Positions 1 through 9,222 of a stretch of 49,504 nt of DNA are shown here, one piece after another. Made by a program: the position numbers and the translations under genes. Below the pieces are notes generated by a model. The model did no database searches. It was not told the DNA's origin and saw nothing but the letters and a program-made list of their open reading frames with translations. The DNA comes from UBA1426 sp052034085 (GTDB lineage: Bacteria; Bacillota; Clostridia; Peptostreptococcales; Anaerovoracaceae), in the NCBI GenBank assembly GCA_052034085.1, contig JBPOJA010000012.1:1-49504 (forward strand), written 5' to 3'. Positions within the stretch are counted from its first letter, which is position 1; every line of letters starts with the position of its first letter.

Positions 1-577
1 GAGGGACGCCTCCAAAGTATTTAAAGCAGTCATAGCAAACCCTGGCTAAATCAACCGAGGTAAAAGGGCGATCTTGAAATTGTACATACTTGTACCTGGA
101 ATGGGCAAGAACAAAGGCTGCAAATCTGACTCTAATACGGCTCCCATCCATTTTGGGTATCAGCTTTTCACCGAAATCCAGTTGGATTTGTAAGCCTGGA
201 GGAAGTTCTTCCACAGCCTCATAATCACGCTGGGCCGGGTGCTTTTTAAGGTCGTGTGTGCTACGTAGCTCCTTCACATACCTGCTGACGGTTCGCTCAC
301 TAAAATCGGCATTGTAATGCTCTTTAAGCCAATCACAGACCTGGGCTGCTGACATGCTGGTATATTCCTTTAGCCAGGCTAGGATAATGTCATGGTAGTT
401 ATCCAGAAGTTTAATCCGGCTGACGGAATGAACGGCCTCTTTAAAGTTATCTGCATCCATATCCCAGTATCTTTTTACGGTATTCCTGTGGATGCCAAGC
501 TGGGCCGCAACATTGGATGGTTTAAAGCCAAGCTCCTTTAATTGCTGTATCTTTGTATACACGGTGTAATCCTTCAT
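1..577 (-). CDS. istA: IS21-family transposase IstA, C-terminus beyond window
   Basis: The minus strand is open from an ATG at 577 to the window edge (192 codons). It begins MKDYTVYTKIQQLKELGF and continues with an N-terminal helix-turn-helix (VAAQLGIHRNT, about residues 23-33), a second winged-helix part, and the entry to the DDE integrase core (LQIQLDFGEKLIP, then RVRFAAFVLAHSRYKYV). This is the order seen in IstA, the transposase of IS21 elements, which acts with the ATPase IstB. IstB would lie further left, outside the window. GGAGG sits 9 bases before the ATG. The reading frame has no disruption here, so the element may be intact and recent. Terminal repeats at 631-710 mark its end, and it interrupts the antiporter gene that follows. 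Confidence 0.85.
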   Translation of the reverse strand, partial: MKDYTVYTKIQQLKELGFKPSNVAAQLGIHRNTVKRYWDMDADNFKEAVHSVSRIKLLDNYHDIILAWLKEYTSMSAAQVCDWLKEHYNADFSERTVSRYVKELRSTHDLKKHPAQRDYEAVEELPPGLQIQLDFGEKLIPKMDGSRIRVRFAAFVLAHSRYKYVQFQDRPFTSVDLARVCYDCFKYFGGVP

Positions 578-630
578 CCTTTCCGCCTCCCAATTCTATT
601 CTTGCATCGATTGTAGCAAGAAGATCGGAG

Positions 631-710
631 ACTGTACATTTCGTGGCGAGAAACTGTACACTTTGTGGCGGAAAACTGTATATTTCTAGTGGCGGAAAAT
701 TGTACACTTT
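631..710. repeat. Multiple terminal repeats of the IS21-type element
   Basis: Four spaced copies of a motif close to CTGTACACTTTGTGGCGG occur at about 631, 652, 674 and 697, the last one incomplete. Repeated transposase-binding sites inside the ends are typical of IS21 elements. The motif stops around 706-711, where the sequence becomes coding for an antiporter. The exact terminal base and target duplication cannot be set because the other end is outside the window. Confidence 0.7.
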
Positions 711-711
711 A

Positions 712-1737
712 TTTTACCGTTTACACCATAGCTTTGAACTGATTTCCGAGATGGCCTTGGCTTTTATAGCTTTCACTATAGGGTCGGAATTTAAATTGTC
801 ATATTTGAAAAGAGTCGGAATTATGCCCATTGCCATTGCAATTGCTGAAGGTCTGGGTGCTTCAATTCTGGTTACTCTAACACTGCTGGCAGTGGGAGCA
901 GACACGGAGGTAGCTATATTGCTGGGCGCAATCGCATCTGCGACCGCACCTGCGGCGACAGTTATGGTTATTAAACAGTACCGGGCAAGAGGGCCTGTGA
1001 CAGAAACTCTTTTAAGCGTTGTTGCTTTGGATGATGCGGTTGCCCTGATACTGTTCGGTTTTGCAGCAGCCATTGTGAATGTTCTGGAAAACCCCGGCCA
1101 GACTTCGACTGCTTTGGCTGTGCTTCATCCGTTTATGGAAATTCTGGGCTCATGCGGTCTGGGATTTGTGATTGGTGTATTGTTTCTCCTGCCTCTGCAT
1201 TATTTTAAAAAGAATTCAAATCGCTTAATAATCTCCATGGGCTTCCTGTTCCTGGGCTCGTCACTGGCGAGCATGCTGGGCTTATCGCCCCTGCTGCTTT
1301 GCATGTGCATGGGTGGTACACTTGTTAATGTATCCTCGGAGGCAGAGGAGATTTTTATCATCACAGACAACGTGACTCCACCGATTTTCCTCATGTTTTT
1401 TGTAGTTTCGGGAATGGCTCTGAATGTAAACATATTGCCTTCCATTGGACTTATAGGCATACTGTATATAATAGTCAGGGCAGTTGGGAAAGTTGTGGGT
1501 GCAACCATTGGTGCCAAACTCACTAAAGCTCCCAAAGTCATTCAGAAATATCTGGGACTGTCGCTCATCCCACAGGCGGGTGTTGCCATAGGTCTGGCTT
1601 TGACTACAACAAGAATTTTGCCGCAATACGGGGAAGTTATTCAAGCTGTTATTTTAGGAGCCACATTTATATACGAGCTTGCGGGGCCGGCGATTACAAA
1701 AGCTGCTTTGATAAAGGCGGGGGAAATTGTCGTATAA
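712..1737 (+). pseudogene. Cation:proton antiporter (CPA2-like), 5' end removed by IS insertion
   Basis: From codon TTT at 712 the frame encodes about 340 residues of a polytopic membrane protein of the Na+/H+ exchanger fold: about ten hydrophobic segments, the unwound-helix motif ASATAPAATVMV and the ion-binding motif ALDDAVALI with paired aspartates, as in electrogenic CPA2 exchangers. Intact relatives start roughly 60-70 residues earlier. Here the upstream coding sequence is replaced by the IS terminal repeats, so the first helix or two are missing. A fused frame runs back to 553 through the IS end, and an ATG exists at 751, so a shortened product could be made, but it would lack N-terminal helices. 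It is followed 37 bases later by the O-acetylhomoserine sulfhydrylase gene, which may now rely on other transcription. Confidence 0.85.
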
Positions 1738-1774
1738 ACCGGTTTGCAGGCTGCAGTTCTGAAGGAGGATACTA

Positions 1775-3052
1775 ATGAACAAAACAAGAATTGAAACAAA
1801 GTGCATACATGAAGGCTGGAAGCCGGGAAAAGGTGAGCCCAGGCAGTTGCCAATCTACCAGAGCACCACATTCAAATATAACACCAGCGATGAAATGGGA
1901 AAGCTCTTTGATCTGGAGGCAGAAGGTTATTTTTATACCAGACTGCAAAATCCCACTACAGATGCGGTGGCGGCCAAAATCTGTGCACTTGAGGGAGGAG
2001 TTGCCGCCATGCTGACTTCCTCCGGACAGGCCGCCAACTTTTTTGCCATTTTCAATATCTGCGAAGCCGGCGGTCACTTCATTTCCTCATCGGCAATATA
2101 TGGGGGAACTTTTAATCTGTTTGGCGTTACCATGAAGAAAATGGGCATCGAATGCACTTTTGTCGACCAGGATCTGCCCCTGGAAGAGCTTGAAAAATTT
2201 ATCAGGCCCAATACGAAAGCCATCTTCGGAGAAACCATCACCAATCCATCCCTGGCCGTACTGGATTTTGAAAAGTTCTCAACACTGGCTCATAAACATG
2301 GGCTTCCTTTGATTGTCGATAATACCTTTGCGACTCCTGTAAACTGCAGACCTTTTGAGTTTGGTGCAGATATTGTCACCCATTCCACAACTAAATATAT
2401 GGACGGGCAGGGAGTACTGGTGGGAGGCTGCATTGTTGACAGCGGCAATTTCGACTGGACGGCCTATGCTGAGAAGTATCCGGGCCTGACCACTCCCGAT
2501 GAATCATATCACGGTATAGTTTATACTGAAAAATTCGGAAAGGGAGCATATATAACCAAGGCTACGGCTCAGCTGATGAGGGATTTTGGCGCGACCCCAT
2601 CCCCTCAAAACGCTTTTTATTTGAATCTGGGCCTTGAAACCTTACCGCTAAGGATGGAAAGGCATTGTAAAAACGCTCAGGAAATTGCAGAATTTCTTGA
2701 GAAGCAGGATCAGGTCGCCTGGGTTAATTATCCCGGGCTGAAAAGCAATAAGTATTATAAACTAGCTCAAAAATATCTGCCCAAGGGAACCTGTGGTGTG
2801 GTAACTTTCGGAATTAAAGGCGGCAGGGACAAATCCGTTGCCTTTATGGACAGCTTGAAACTCGGTTCCATTGCAACCCATGTGGCTGACAGCAAAACTT
2901 GCCTGCTCCACCCAGCGAGCCACACTCACAGACAACTTACCGATGAGCAACTGAAAGCCGCAGGCATTGCACCGGACCTGATCAGACTGTCTGTGGGAAT
3001 TGAAAATGTGGAAGATATTATAGAGGACTTGAAACAGGCGCTGGCGCGTTAA
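1775..3052 (+). CDS. metY: O-acetylhomoserine sulfhydrylase (Cys/Met metabolism PLP enzyme)
   Basis: This 425-residue protein belongs to the Cys/Met metabolism PLP family. Visible are YFYTRLQNPTTD (phosphate-binding Tyr-Arg), the PLP Schiff-base lysine in HSTTKYMDGQG (Lys207), VDNTFATP, and the C-terminal LLHPASHTHRQL. Length and the two insertions around residues 215-250 fit the MetY group (O-acetylhomoserine + sulfide or methanethiol to homocysteine or methionine) better than the shorter cystathionine lyases near 380-395 residues. Methionine gamma-lyase is a close alternative. GGAGG lies 8 bases before ATG 1775. A hairpin terminator follows directly. Cytosolic, tetrameric in known relatives. 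Confidence 0.85.
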   Translation: MNKTRIETKCIHEGWKPGKGEPRQLPIYQSTTFKYNTSDEMGKLFDLEAEGYFYTRLQNPTTDAVAAKICALEGGVAAMLTSSGQAANFFAIFNICEAGGHFISSSAIYGGTFNLFGVTMKKMGIECTFVDQDLPLEELEKFIRPNTKAIFGETITNPSLAVLDFEKFSTLAHKHGLPLIVDNTFATPVNCRPFEFGADIVTHSTTKYMDGQGVLVGGCIVDSGNFDWTAYAEKYPGLTTPDESYHGIVYTEKFGKGAYITKATAQLMRDFGATPSPQNAFYLNLGLETLPLRMERHCKNAQEIAEFLEKQDQVAWVNYPGLKSNKYYKLAQKYLPKGTCGVVTFGIKGGRDKSVAFMDSLKLGSIATHVADSKTCLLHPASHTHRQLTDEQLKAAGIAPDLIRLSVGIENVEDIIEDLKQALAR

Positions 3053-3068
3053 AGCAATTAATAATATA

Positions 3069-3100
3069 TAGCAGGGTTTTCTATTAAAACCTTGCTATTT
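3069..3100. terminator. Bidirectional intrinsic terminator
   Basis: TAGCAGGGTTTT (3069-3080) and AAAACCTTGCTA (3086-3097) form a 12-pair stem with one G-U pair and a 5-base loop, followed by TTTTGTTT on the plus strand; the minus strand has an A-rich flank. It separates the convergent metY and desulfurase-like genes and overlaps the stop codon of the latter. Confidence 0.8.
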
Positions 3101-4244
3101 TGTTTATTGCATCAATGGCGTAGGTAACTTCTTCTTCTGTGTTGAAGTGGCCGAAGGAAAAGCGGATTGTGCCATGGGGGAAGGTCCCCAAAGTCTGATG
3201 TGCCATGGGGGCGCAATGTAAGCCCACCCTGGTCATGATTCCATACTCGCTGTCTAGACGAAATGCTATGTCGGCGTTGTCCATCCCCGGAAAGTCCAGG
3301 GAAACTATGGGGCAACGTTTTTGGCCCGGTTCCGATCTGACGGGGCCTACTATTCTGGCCTTGGGATGGCCGGCAAATGCATCCATGAAGACCCGGGTCA
3401 GTTTTAATTCCTTTTCTCTGATTATATCGATTCCGATTTTGTTAATATAATCAATAGAGGCAGACAAGCCTATTATGCCGGGTAGGTTCATGGTGCCGGG
3501 TTCAAGCTTGTCAGGCAGGAAATCCGGCATTCGGATGGAATCGGATTTGCTGCCGGTGCCGCCCTGTATTATTGGTGTCAGAGCCTTGCCAAGCTCCCGG
3601 GACAGGAGCAGGCCCCCGATGCCCTGGGGGCCCAACAGGCCTTTGTGGCCTGTGAAGGCAAGGCCGTCAATATTCATATCATTCATGCTGACTGGGAAAA
3701 CCCCTGCTGTCTGAGCTGTATCAAGGATAAAGAAGACTCCCCTCTCTTTGCATATTTTGCCAACCTGTTCAACGGGCATTACTGCGCCGCTGACATTTGA
3801 TCCGTGAAGCATAACCACAGCTTTTGTATCGGGAGTCAGTTTCTTTTCGAAATCATCTAAGTTCAGGACTCCTTTTTCGTCACATCTTGCCACATCAATC
3901 ACCACACCTTTCATGCGTGCGGATTCAGCCGGTCTGGCCACAGCATTGTGTTCCATGGAGCTTATCAGAAGATGGTCGCCGGGCTTAAGTAAACCATGAA
4001 TCAAATAGTTCAGGCTGAAAGTGACATTTGGTGTGAAGATTAAATTGTTTTCATTGCGAGAGCCAAAAAACTCACGCAATTTTTCTCTTGCATCCATTAT
4101 CTGCTCAGACAGGGCATAAGAAGACTCGTAGGCCCCACGGCCTATGTTGTAGCTCCCGGTTTCTATATAGTCCATCATGGCCCGGCCCACACCGGGAGCT
4201 TTTGGAAATGATGTACTGCCGTTGTCAAAATATACTTTTCTCAT
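3084..4244 (-). CDS. Cysteine desulfurase family protein (class V aminotransferase fold)
   Basis: This 386-residue PLP enzyme resembles the small NifS/IscS-like group sometimes called EF2568-type. It starts RKVYFDNGSTSFPKAP, carries the cofactor Asp in FFILDTAQTAG (Asp175), the PLP lysine in FTGHKGLLGPQG (Lys201) and a candidate persulfide cysteine in GLHCAPMAHQTLG (Cys344). The expected reaction is cysteine to alanine plus enzyme-bound sulfur, or selenocysteine to alanine plus selenide. Because the organism encodes selenoproteins, a selenium-delivery role is possible but not shown. It faces metY and shares its terminator, so both genes concern sulfur. The start site has only a weak Shine-Dalgarno (GAG), and an 18-base palindrome lies just upstream. 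Confidence 0.8.
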   Translation of the reverse strand: MRKVYFDNGSTSFPKAPGVGRAMMDYIETGSYNIGRGAYESSYALSEQIMDAREKLREFFGSRNENNLIFTPNVTFSLNYLIHGLLKPGDHLLISSMEHNAVARPAESARMKGVVIDVARCDEKGVLNLDDFEKKLTPDTKAVVMLHGSNVSGAVMPVEQVGKICKERGVFFILDTAQTAGVFPVSMNDMNIDGLAFTGHKGLLGPQGIGGLLLSRELGKALTPIIQGGTGSKSDSIRMPDFLPDKLEPGTMNLPGIIGLSASIDYINKIGIDIIREKELKLTRVFMDAFAGHPKARIVGPVRSEPGQKRCPIVSLDFPGMDNADIAFRLDSEYGIMTRVGLHCAPMAHQTLGTFPHGTIRFSFGHFNTEEEVTYAIDAINKIARF

Positions 4245-4256
4245 AGGCTCATACTA

Positions 4257-4274
4257 TCATAAAAATTTTTATGA
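4257..4274. promoter_or_regulatory. Perfect 18-bp AT-rich palindrome before the desulfurase-like gene
   Basis: TCATAAAAATTTTTATGA is an exact palindrome centred 21 bases upstream of the start codon at 4244. Its position fits a repressor site over the leader or promoter. No protein partner can be named, and AT-rich palindromes can occur by chance. Confidence 0.35.
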
Positions 4275-4285
4275 CAAAAGCAATT

Positions 4286-4305
4286 TGCAGTTAAACTTAA
4301 CTGCA
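4286..4305 (-). terminator. Hairpin downstream of the M28 peptidase gene
   Basis: TGCAGTTAA and TTAACTGCA form a 9-pair perfect stem with a 2-base spacer, 14 bases past the peptidase stop codon on the minus strand. The following minus-strand run is AATTGCTTTTG, a weak U tract, so termination is likely but not strong. Confidence 0.4.
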
Positions 4306-4318
4306 GCTAATTGCAGGG

Positions 4319-6868
4319 TCAGTCTAATAAATCCAGCAACGCTTCTGCTTTATCGAGTGGGAGCTGGCTGTTAGCCTTTTTCCACATTGCCAAATCTTCA
4401 GCATAGGCTTTTTTAAGTCTGACAGACAAATCTTTTTCTATAGCTTCAAGGGCTTTGACTTCTTTGGCAAAATCAGTGGAGCCTTTTTCAACTTTCTCCT
4501 CAATATCCATCAGTATCTTATAGAAGTCGTAGTATTTAACAAGTCTGCCCTTGGTCCAGGTGTAATCATAATCAGTGTCGTCAGGGTTGAGAGCGGGACC
4601 CCAGGCATCGAGCCAGGTTTCATATTCGAACACTTCCGAATACCATTGTGTGGCAAAATCCAGATCATCGTTGTCAATATCGAAGGTATCCAACATTTCC
4701 GCTCCCTTGCCTGCTTTCAGAAGCTCAATCGCTTCCTGGTAGACTTCAGGCTGGAAAGCATAGAAATGAAGCTGGGGTGCGACTTCTTCCATGATGATGT
4801 AATATACTCCCTGATTCACTGTCTTGACTACTTTGCGCATATCGCTGTTATATTCTTTCAGCAATGCATCGATAGCTTTAAGATCCTGTCCTTCTGCCTT
4901 AGCCTGGCGATATTTGTCTTCGATTTTCAAGTTGAGATTTAAAAGCCTGAATGCATTTTCCGTGTACTCCGTCAGAGCATCGAACAGGACTTTCGAGGAG
5001 AGATCCTGGCCATCCAGCAAGCTTCCGTCCAGGTCTTCGGCATAGTGCTGCGCCCATCTTGAAAGGTCATAAGGGGCAGCGGCCATTTTGTCTATTCTCA
5101 CTATCAATGAAGTATGTGACCTGAGATAGTCTAAATAGTAATCAAAGTTGAAGCTGTCGGCCCATGTGTCGCGGGAAGAATGATATACCTCGTTTGACTT
5201 ATCTTCTCTGATGGTTCTTGTTGTAGGATGGCCCATATACGCAAAACACCATTCGTCGCTGGCTGTAGCCATAAAGTTGTCCACTGAAAGGGGATTGCTT
5301 AAAATATCTTCAGCATTATATCCGTCGGCTAAAGCTCTTGTGAACAGATACATTGGATCTGACACGCGGAACCCTGTTTTTACAGATCTGTTGTGGCCAA
5401 ATAGTTCTAATGTATGAGCATCGATTATCTTTCCGTCCCATTCCTTCACTTTTTTCTGCACCAAGGCCCATGACCCAAGAAGCCAGTCGTATGCAGTATT
5501 AAGCAGACCGCTTTCTTCCCCGTCGGTTGCAACAAATACTATTGAGTGATCCGGCTTGAAACCGGAATCAACCATGGCCTTTGCCATGGACATCATTAAA
5601 CCGACGGCGATGGTGTCGTCCTGGAAACAATGAAAATATGCATCAAAGTGGCAGTTGATTACTATGTATTCATCGGGATATTTGGCACCTTTTATCGTTG
5701 CCATGACATTGTGGCCTTTTGAATTCATGTCAAGAACAACATCAGATGTTGCCGTGACGGTTAATTTTTCATTTTTCGCCAGCTCAGCCAAGGCAAGCCC
5801 CTGGTTCAATGGAAGAGTCCAGACCGGAATGTCTTGTTCGGTACCGGCCCAGCAACCCACGAATTCGGCCTCGCCGCTTGGATCCTGGCCATATGGATTA
5901 GTTGTATAATAAATGATACCTGCTGCATTATGAAGATTTAATTGATAAGTGAAATTAACAGGCCACAGGTTGTAATCCCAGTCAAAATCGACAAGTGCGA
6001 TTTTTCCGGTCAGGTCAAGGCCCTCAATTTCTTCCTTGGTAGCATAGCCCACGTATACCAGCTCACCGGTCAGACCTTCTTTAGGGGTAGGCTTGGTATA
6101 TGGGAATGAAGTAATTTTCAATTTCATGTCTTCATGGCCATGTACGACTATGTCGGATGCATTGTAAGTCCATCCTACACAGTCAAAGCTCTGGTATTCA
6201 GGAGACAGACCAATATCTTTCATGGTCTTGTATACAAATTCCCCCGCCTCTTTGCCGGCTTTCGTACCTACAAGATGGAAGCCTCTTCCGTCTTTGGCAC
6301 TGCCGAAATCCGCAAGCTTAACTGCGAAATCATAGCCGAACTTAGCATCCAGGGCATCCAGAACTTCCTTTTCTCCCTCGGCAGGAGTCGAATACAGCTC
6401 CCTTGCTTTAATCAGCTGTTCCGAATGATTTATCAGGGCCTCCCTTTCATCAGGATCCCAGGAAACCACACTTCCCAAGGCTTCAGAGATGAAGCGCAGA
6501 GGAACCAGAGTCCGGCCATTCTCAATAAAGGCAGGGGCATCAAGTTCAACAGATTTTCCATTAACTTCAGCTGTCTTTGCGCCGATTTTCAGCACAACCT
6601 CTTTTTCATCTCCGATAAAAACAGTCCTTGTTTTACCGTCCCAATCCACAAGTATGTCAAATGCTTCGGCAATAAACCGCACAGGGACCATTATGCGACT
6701 GTTGACTATTCTTGCCGGAACATCAAGTGCTGCCTCCTCATCATTGACGAGTGCAACGGAGCTGTCGGGGTGAACGATAATCTCATCCGCCTGGTAAGCT
6801 AAAACGCTCGAGAAAGACATAGCGAATAACAACATGACAGATAAGAACACAATCATAACTCTTTTCAT
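4319..6868 (-). CDS. Secreted M28-type peptidase with copper-amine-oxidase-N and PA domains
   Basis: The 849-residue product starts with a signal peptide (MKRVMIVFLSVMLLFAMSFSSVLA). Two copper amine oxidase N-like repeats follow (MVPVRFIAEAF, then LVPLRFISEAL, about residues 35-145), a wall-associated module common in Clostridia. Next comes a PA-like insert (ELVYVGYATKEEIEGLDLTGKIALVDF, about residue 245 onward), then an M28 aminopeptidase core: HFDAYFHCFQDDT, then VATDGEESG with the paired glutamates. The second metal ligand motif reads DDT rather than the usual DN, so exact metal binding is uncertain. The C-terminal 300 residues are helical and not recognised. AAGGAGAGAG ahead of 6868 decides the start over an earlier in-frame ATG at 6892. 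It probably releases amino acids from peptides outside the cell, which suits an amino-acid fermenter. Confidence 0.8.
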   Translation of the reverse strand: MKRVMIVFLSVMLLFAMSFSSVLAYQADEIIVHPDSSVALVNDEEAALDVPARIVNSRIMVPVRFIAEAFDILVDWDGKTRTVFIGDEKEVVLKIGAKTAEVNGKSVELDAPAFIENGRTLVPLRFISEALGSVVSWDPDEREALINHSEQLIKARELYSTPAEGEKEVLDALDAKFGYDFAVKLADFGSAKDGRGFHLVGTKAGKEAGEFVYKTMKDIGLSPEYQSFDCVGWTYNASDIVVHGHEDMKLKITSFPYTKPTPKEGLTGELVYVGYATKEEIEGLDLTGKIALVDFDWDYNLWPVNFTYQLNLHNAAGIIYYTTNPYGQDPSGEAEFVGCWAGTEQDIPVWTLPLNQGLALAELAKNEKLTVTATSDVVLDMNSKGHNVMATIKGAKYPDEYIVINCHFDAYFHCFQDDTIAVGLMMSMAKAMVDSGFKPDHSIVFVATDGEESGLLNTAYDWLLGSWALVQKKVKEWDGKIIDAHTLELFGHNRSVKTGFRVSDPMYLFTRALADGYNAEDILSNPLSVDNFMATASDEWCFAYMGHPTTRTIREDKSNEVYHSSRDTWADSFNFDYYLDYLRSHTSLIVRIDKMAAAPYDLSRWAQHYAEDLDGSLLDGQDLSSKVLFDALTEYTENAFRLLNLNLKIEDKYRQAKAEGQDLKAIDALLKEYNSDMRKVVKTVNQGVYYIIMEEVAPQLHFYAFQPEVYQEAIELLKAGKGAEMLDTFDIDNDDLDFATQWYSEVFEYETWLDAWGPALNPDDTDYDYTWTKGRLVKYYDFYKILMDIEEKVEKGSTDFAKEVKALEAIEKDLSVRLKKAYAEDLAMWKKANSQLPLDKAEALLDLLD

Positions 6869-7014
6869 CACTCTCTCCTTTCCTTTGAACAACGGACTTA
6901 TGCTTGTTTTTATTATAACATAAGTCTGCTAAATCCGACGTGGGGGAAATATTTGTGTTATAATATTTTGGATTATTCTGATTTGAAAACAAAATACTGA
7001 AGGCAGGACAATAA

Positions 7015-7710
7015 ATGATATTTTTAAGCGGTGATATCCACGGTCTGGTAAACATCGAAAAAGTAACAGACTTTTTTGCGGAAAAATCGGATGAGCCCGG
7101 CTTGAGTAAAGCCGATTATCTCATCGTGCTGGGAGATGCAGCCGTCTGCTGGGATGGGGGAGATCACGATGCGGAAGTACGCCGGATTTTAAGGAGCCTT
7201 CCTGTAACTGTGCTATTTATTGACGGAAACCATGAAAATTTTCCCTTGCTATACAGCTATCCGAAAAAAAGATGGAAAGGAGGCAGGATACATGTGATAG
7301 AACCGGATATCCTCCATCTTATGCGGGGTTATGTATTCACAATTGAAGGTATGAAATTTTTCACTTTCGGCGGCGGATATTCCGTAGATAAAATTTTCAG
7401 AAAGGAAGGAATCAGCTGGTTCCCGGAAGAGGAACCTTCAAAAAAAGAATATGCAAGAGGGCTGCGAAATCTGCGGAAAGCAGGTTATAAGGTAGATTAT
7501 ATTCTCTCCCACACCGCACCGCGAAAAATTGTTGAAAGGATGGGTTTCGGCAAGCCGGGGCCTTTCAGCGGCGGGCAGGAGCTGCAGAATTATCTTCAGG
7601 ATGTCGTAAATCGTACGGAGTTTAAAGCCAACTATTTCGGCCATTTTCATAAGGATGTGGCTTATGTTGACAAATATTTCGGCTTGATGAATGAAATAGT
7701 AACACTTTAG
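7015..7710 (+). CDS. Calcineurin-like metallophosphoesterase
   Basis: 231 residues with the complete metallophosphoesterase motif series: GDIHG (residues 6-10), VLGDAAVCWDGG, DGNHEN, ILSHTAPR and GHFHKD near the C-terminus. These supply the His and Asp ligands of a dinuclear metal site. Such small stand-alone members act on nucleotides, phosphoproteins or RNA caps; the substrate cannot be read from the sequence. AGGCAGGA precedes the ATG, and TATAAT at 6959-6964 could be its -10 box. It converges on the GPH transporter gene with 19 bases between the stop codons. Confidence 0.85.
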   Translation: MIFLSGDIHGLVNIEKVTDFFAEKSDEPGLSKADYLIVLGDAAVCWDGGDHDAEVRRILRSLPVTVLFIDGNHENFPLLYSYPKKRWKGGRIHVIEPDILHLMRGYVFTIEGMKFFTFGGGYSVDKIFRKEGISWFPEEEPSKKEYARGLRNLRKAGYKVDYILSHTAPRKIVERMGFGKPGPFSGGQELQNYLQDVVNRTEFKANYFGHFHKDVAYVDKYFGLMNEIVTL

Positions 7711-7729
7711 ATCTTTCCTTGTCTGAAGA

Positions 7730-9130
7730 TTACAATATAGTTTTCAGGGCCGACATGTGTTCACTGTAGTCTTTGCCTTCATTTTTCAGCTGAATGGCTT
7801 CCAGCAGCACTGCAAAGTTCTGCTTATTAATAGGAAAAGCGGAAAGCGCAATACCTGCAATCCACATGCATATGCTGGGGACAAGCACAAAAGCTATGTT
7901 AAGAAAACCGGAAACAGCTTCTTTTTGAACTGCCAAAGCGGGATCATATCCGGATAAGGCAAGCATAAAACCGAAAAGCTGCACTATTACGGCTGTGACC
8001 ATCGTCCCAAGGACCGATACCAGCGACATTATATCTCCCTCTCTTCTTTTGCCGTTGGCAAACTCATCAACCTCGGCTATATCATAAAAAATAGATCCGC
8101 TGAGCTGCCAGAAGCTGGTTTGCATTATTGAGAACACAGTGAGATAAATAATAGCCGGGATTATTTTGCCGGCTCCCGCAATAAAAACAAACAGACCTGC
8201 GGTGCCTGAAATATACAGTTGTATTTTTTGCTGTCTGCTTTTCCCTATTTTTAACGCAATTATATTAATCAGAGGTGTGGAAACCAGAAAAATAAAGACG
8301 GCATAAAAATACATGTAGGAAGTGTAAACAGCGCTGAGTCCCAGGCTGTATCTCATGTAATATATTGTTCCGACACTGAAGAGGGCAAAAGCACATGCAA
8401 ATCCGGCTTTATATACAATTAAAATTTTCATGGTTTTCAGCCTGATCAGCTCCCGATAATTCTTAACAATTGACGCAAAGGCACCTTTCCTGACTGTGTC
8501 ATTTTTAATTATTTTCCCACATGATGAGAAGGGTGCGGTTAATCTGAAGCATATGAAAAAAGCTGCAAAAGTAAATAAACCCATAAATATGCCCGTGATT
8601 AGCCATCCCGATTTATTATCTCCGATGAAACTGATAATCCATAATGGAACTACATAAGCCACCAGATTGCCCAGAATGCTGAAAGTGCGGGCGCCTGTCC
8701 GAAGTTTTATTCGCTCATCGTAGCCCCTGACTATTTCTGCGCCGAAAGCAGCCGCAACTATTTCAAAGCAGACAAAAGAAATTCTAAAAAGAATATTAAA
8801 TACCAGATAATATAAAATTTTGACATTGGCCGGTCCGCTGAGAGCTGTGAAAAGACCCGACAATATAAAAGGCATAGTTACTGCGGCAACAAGTATAAAA
8901 GGCCGTCTTTTTCCCATCACAGATTGAAAAGAATCGGATATATTTCCTATTATCATACCTGCCGCAACCTCAACCAGCAGTGCCACAGAAACGATAAAGC
9001 TGGCAACGGAAGAGGCAAGTCCTACAATATTTGTCATATACAGCAGCGCATAGGTGCTGATAAACATATAGGAACAGCCTTGACCCAAGTAGCCCAGACG
9101 ATATCCCAAAGTACTTTTTCCCATGTCCAT
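7730..9130 (-). CDS. MFS transporter, GPH sugar:cation symporter-like
   Basis: A 466-residue protein with about 12 transmembrane segments. The N-terminal STLGYRLGYLGQGCSYMFISTYALLYMTN and the loop NISDSFQSVMGKRRPFIL match the glycoside-pentoside-hexuronide symporter pattern within the major facilitator superfamily. The start was set at ATG 9130, 9 bases after AAAGGA; an in-frame ATG at 9148 has no ribosome site. The gene is transcribed away from the Grd-type operon, and the 133-base divergent region between them carries a sigma-54 promoter for the Grd side and two dyads. Members of this family also move non-sugar substrates, so it may import the substrate of the neighbouring pathway. That link is inferred from position only. 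Confidence 0.75.
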   Translation of the reverse strand: MDMGKSTLGYRLGYLGQGCSYMFISTYALLYMTNIVGLASSVASFIVSVALLVEVAAGMIIGNISDSFQSVMGKRRPFILVAAVTMPFILSGLFTALSGPANVKILYYLVFNILFRISFVCFEIVAAAFGAEIVRGYDERIKLRTGARTFSILGNLVAYVVPLWIISFIGDNKSGWLITGIFMGLFTFAAFFICFRLTAPFSSCGKIIKNDTVRKGAFASIVKNYRELIRLKTMKILIVYKAGFACAFALFSVGTIYYMRYSLGLSAVYTSYMYFYAVFIFLVSTPLINIIALKIGKSRQQKIQLYISGTAGLFVFIAGAGKIIPAIIYLTVFSIMQTSFWQLSGSIFYDIAEVDEFANGKRREGDIMSLVSVLGTMVTAVIVQLFGFMLALSGYDPALAVQKEAVSGFLNIAFVLVPSICMWIAGIALSAFPINKQNFAVLLEAIQLKNEGKDYSEHMSALKTIL

Positions 9131-9150
9131 TTCGAATGTCCTTTTCATTT

Positions 9151-9170
9151 ATGCATCGCAAATGATACAT
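9151..9170. promoter_or_regulatory. Interrupted dyad in the divergent grd-type/transporter region
   Basis: ATGCATCGCAAATGATACAT has 7-base arms (ATGCATC/GATACAT) with one mismatch around a 6-base spacer. It lies 27 bases upstream of the -24 element for the Grd-type operon and just before the transporter start, so it could serve either direction. It does not match the CGAC-type dyads near the sigma-54 activator gene. Confidence 0.4.
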
Positions 9171-9196
9171 TTATTATATGCAATATTTATACCATT

Positions 9197-9211
9197 TGGC
9201 ATATATCTTGC
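9197..9211 (+). promoter_or_regulatory. Sigma-54 (-24/-12) promoter of the Grd-type operon
   Basis: TGGCATATATCTTGC matches the sigma-54 consensus TGGCAC-N5-TTGC with the GG and GC pairs at exact spacing and one change at a less critical base. It ends 52 bases before the start codon of the component B gene at 9264. Transcription should start near 9222 and needs an activator of the type encoded at 13055. Confidence 0.8.
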
Positions 9212-9222
9212 TTAGAAATTAG

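Noticed and set aside
553..711. Open frame reading from the IS end into the antiporter as a real N-terminus.
   Set aside because: The residues come from IS terminal repeats, lack a ribosome site at the start and have no membrane helix.
4646..4942. Plus-strand open frames opposite the M28 peptidase gene.
   Set aside because: They have no ribosome sites or family features and lie antisense to a clearly coding frame.
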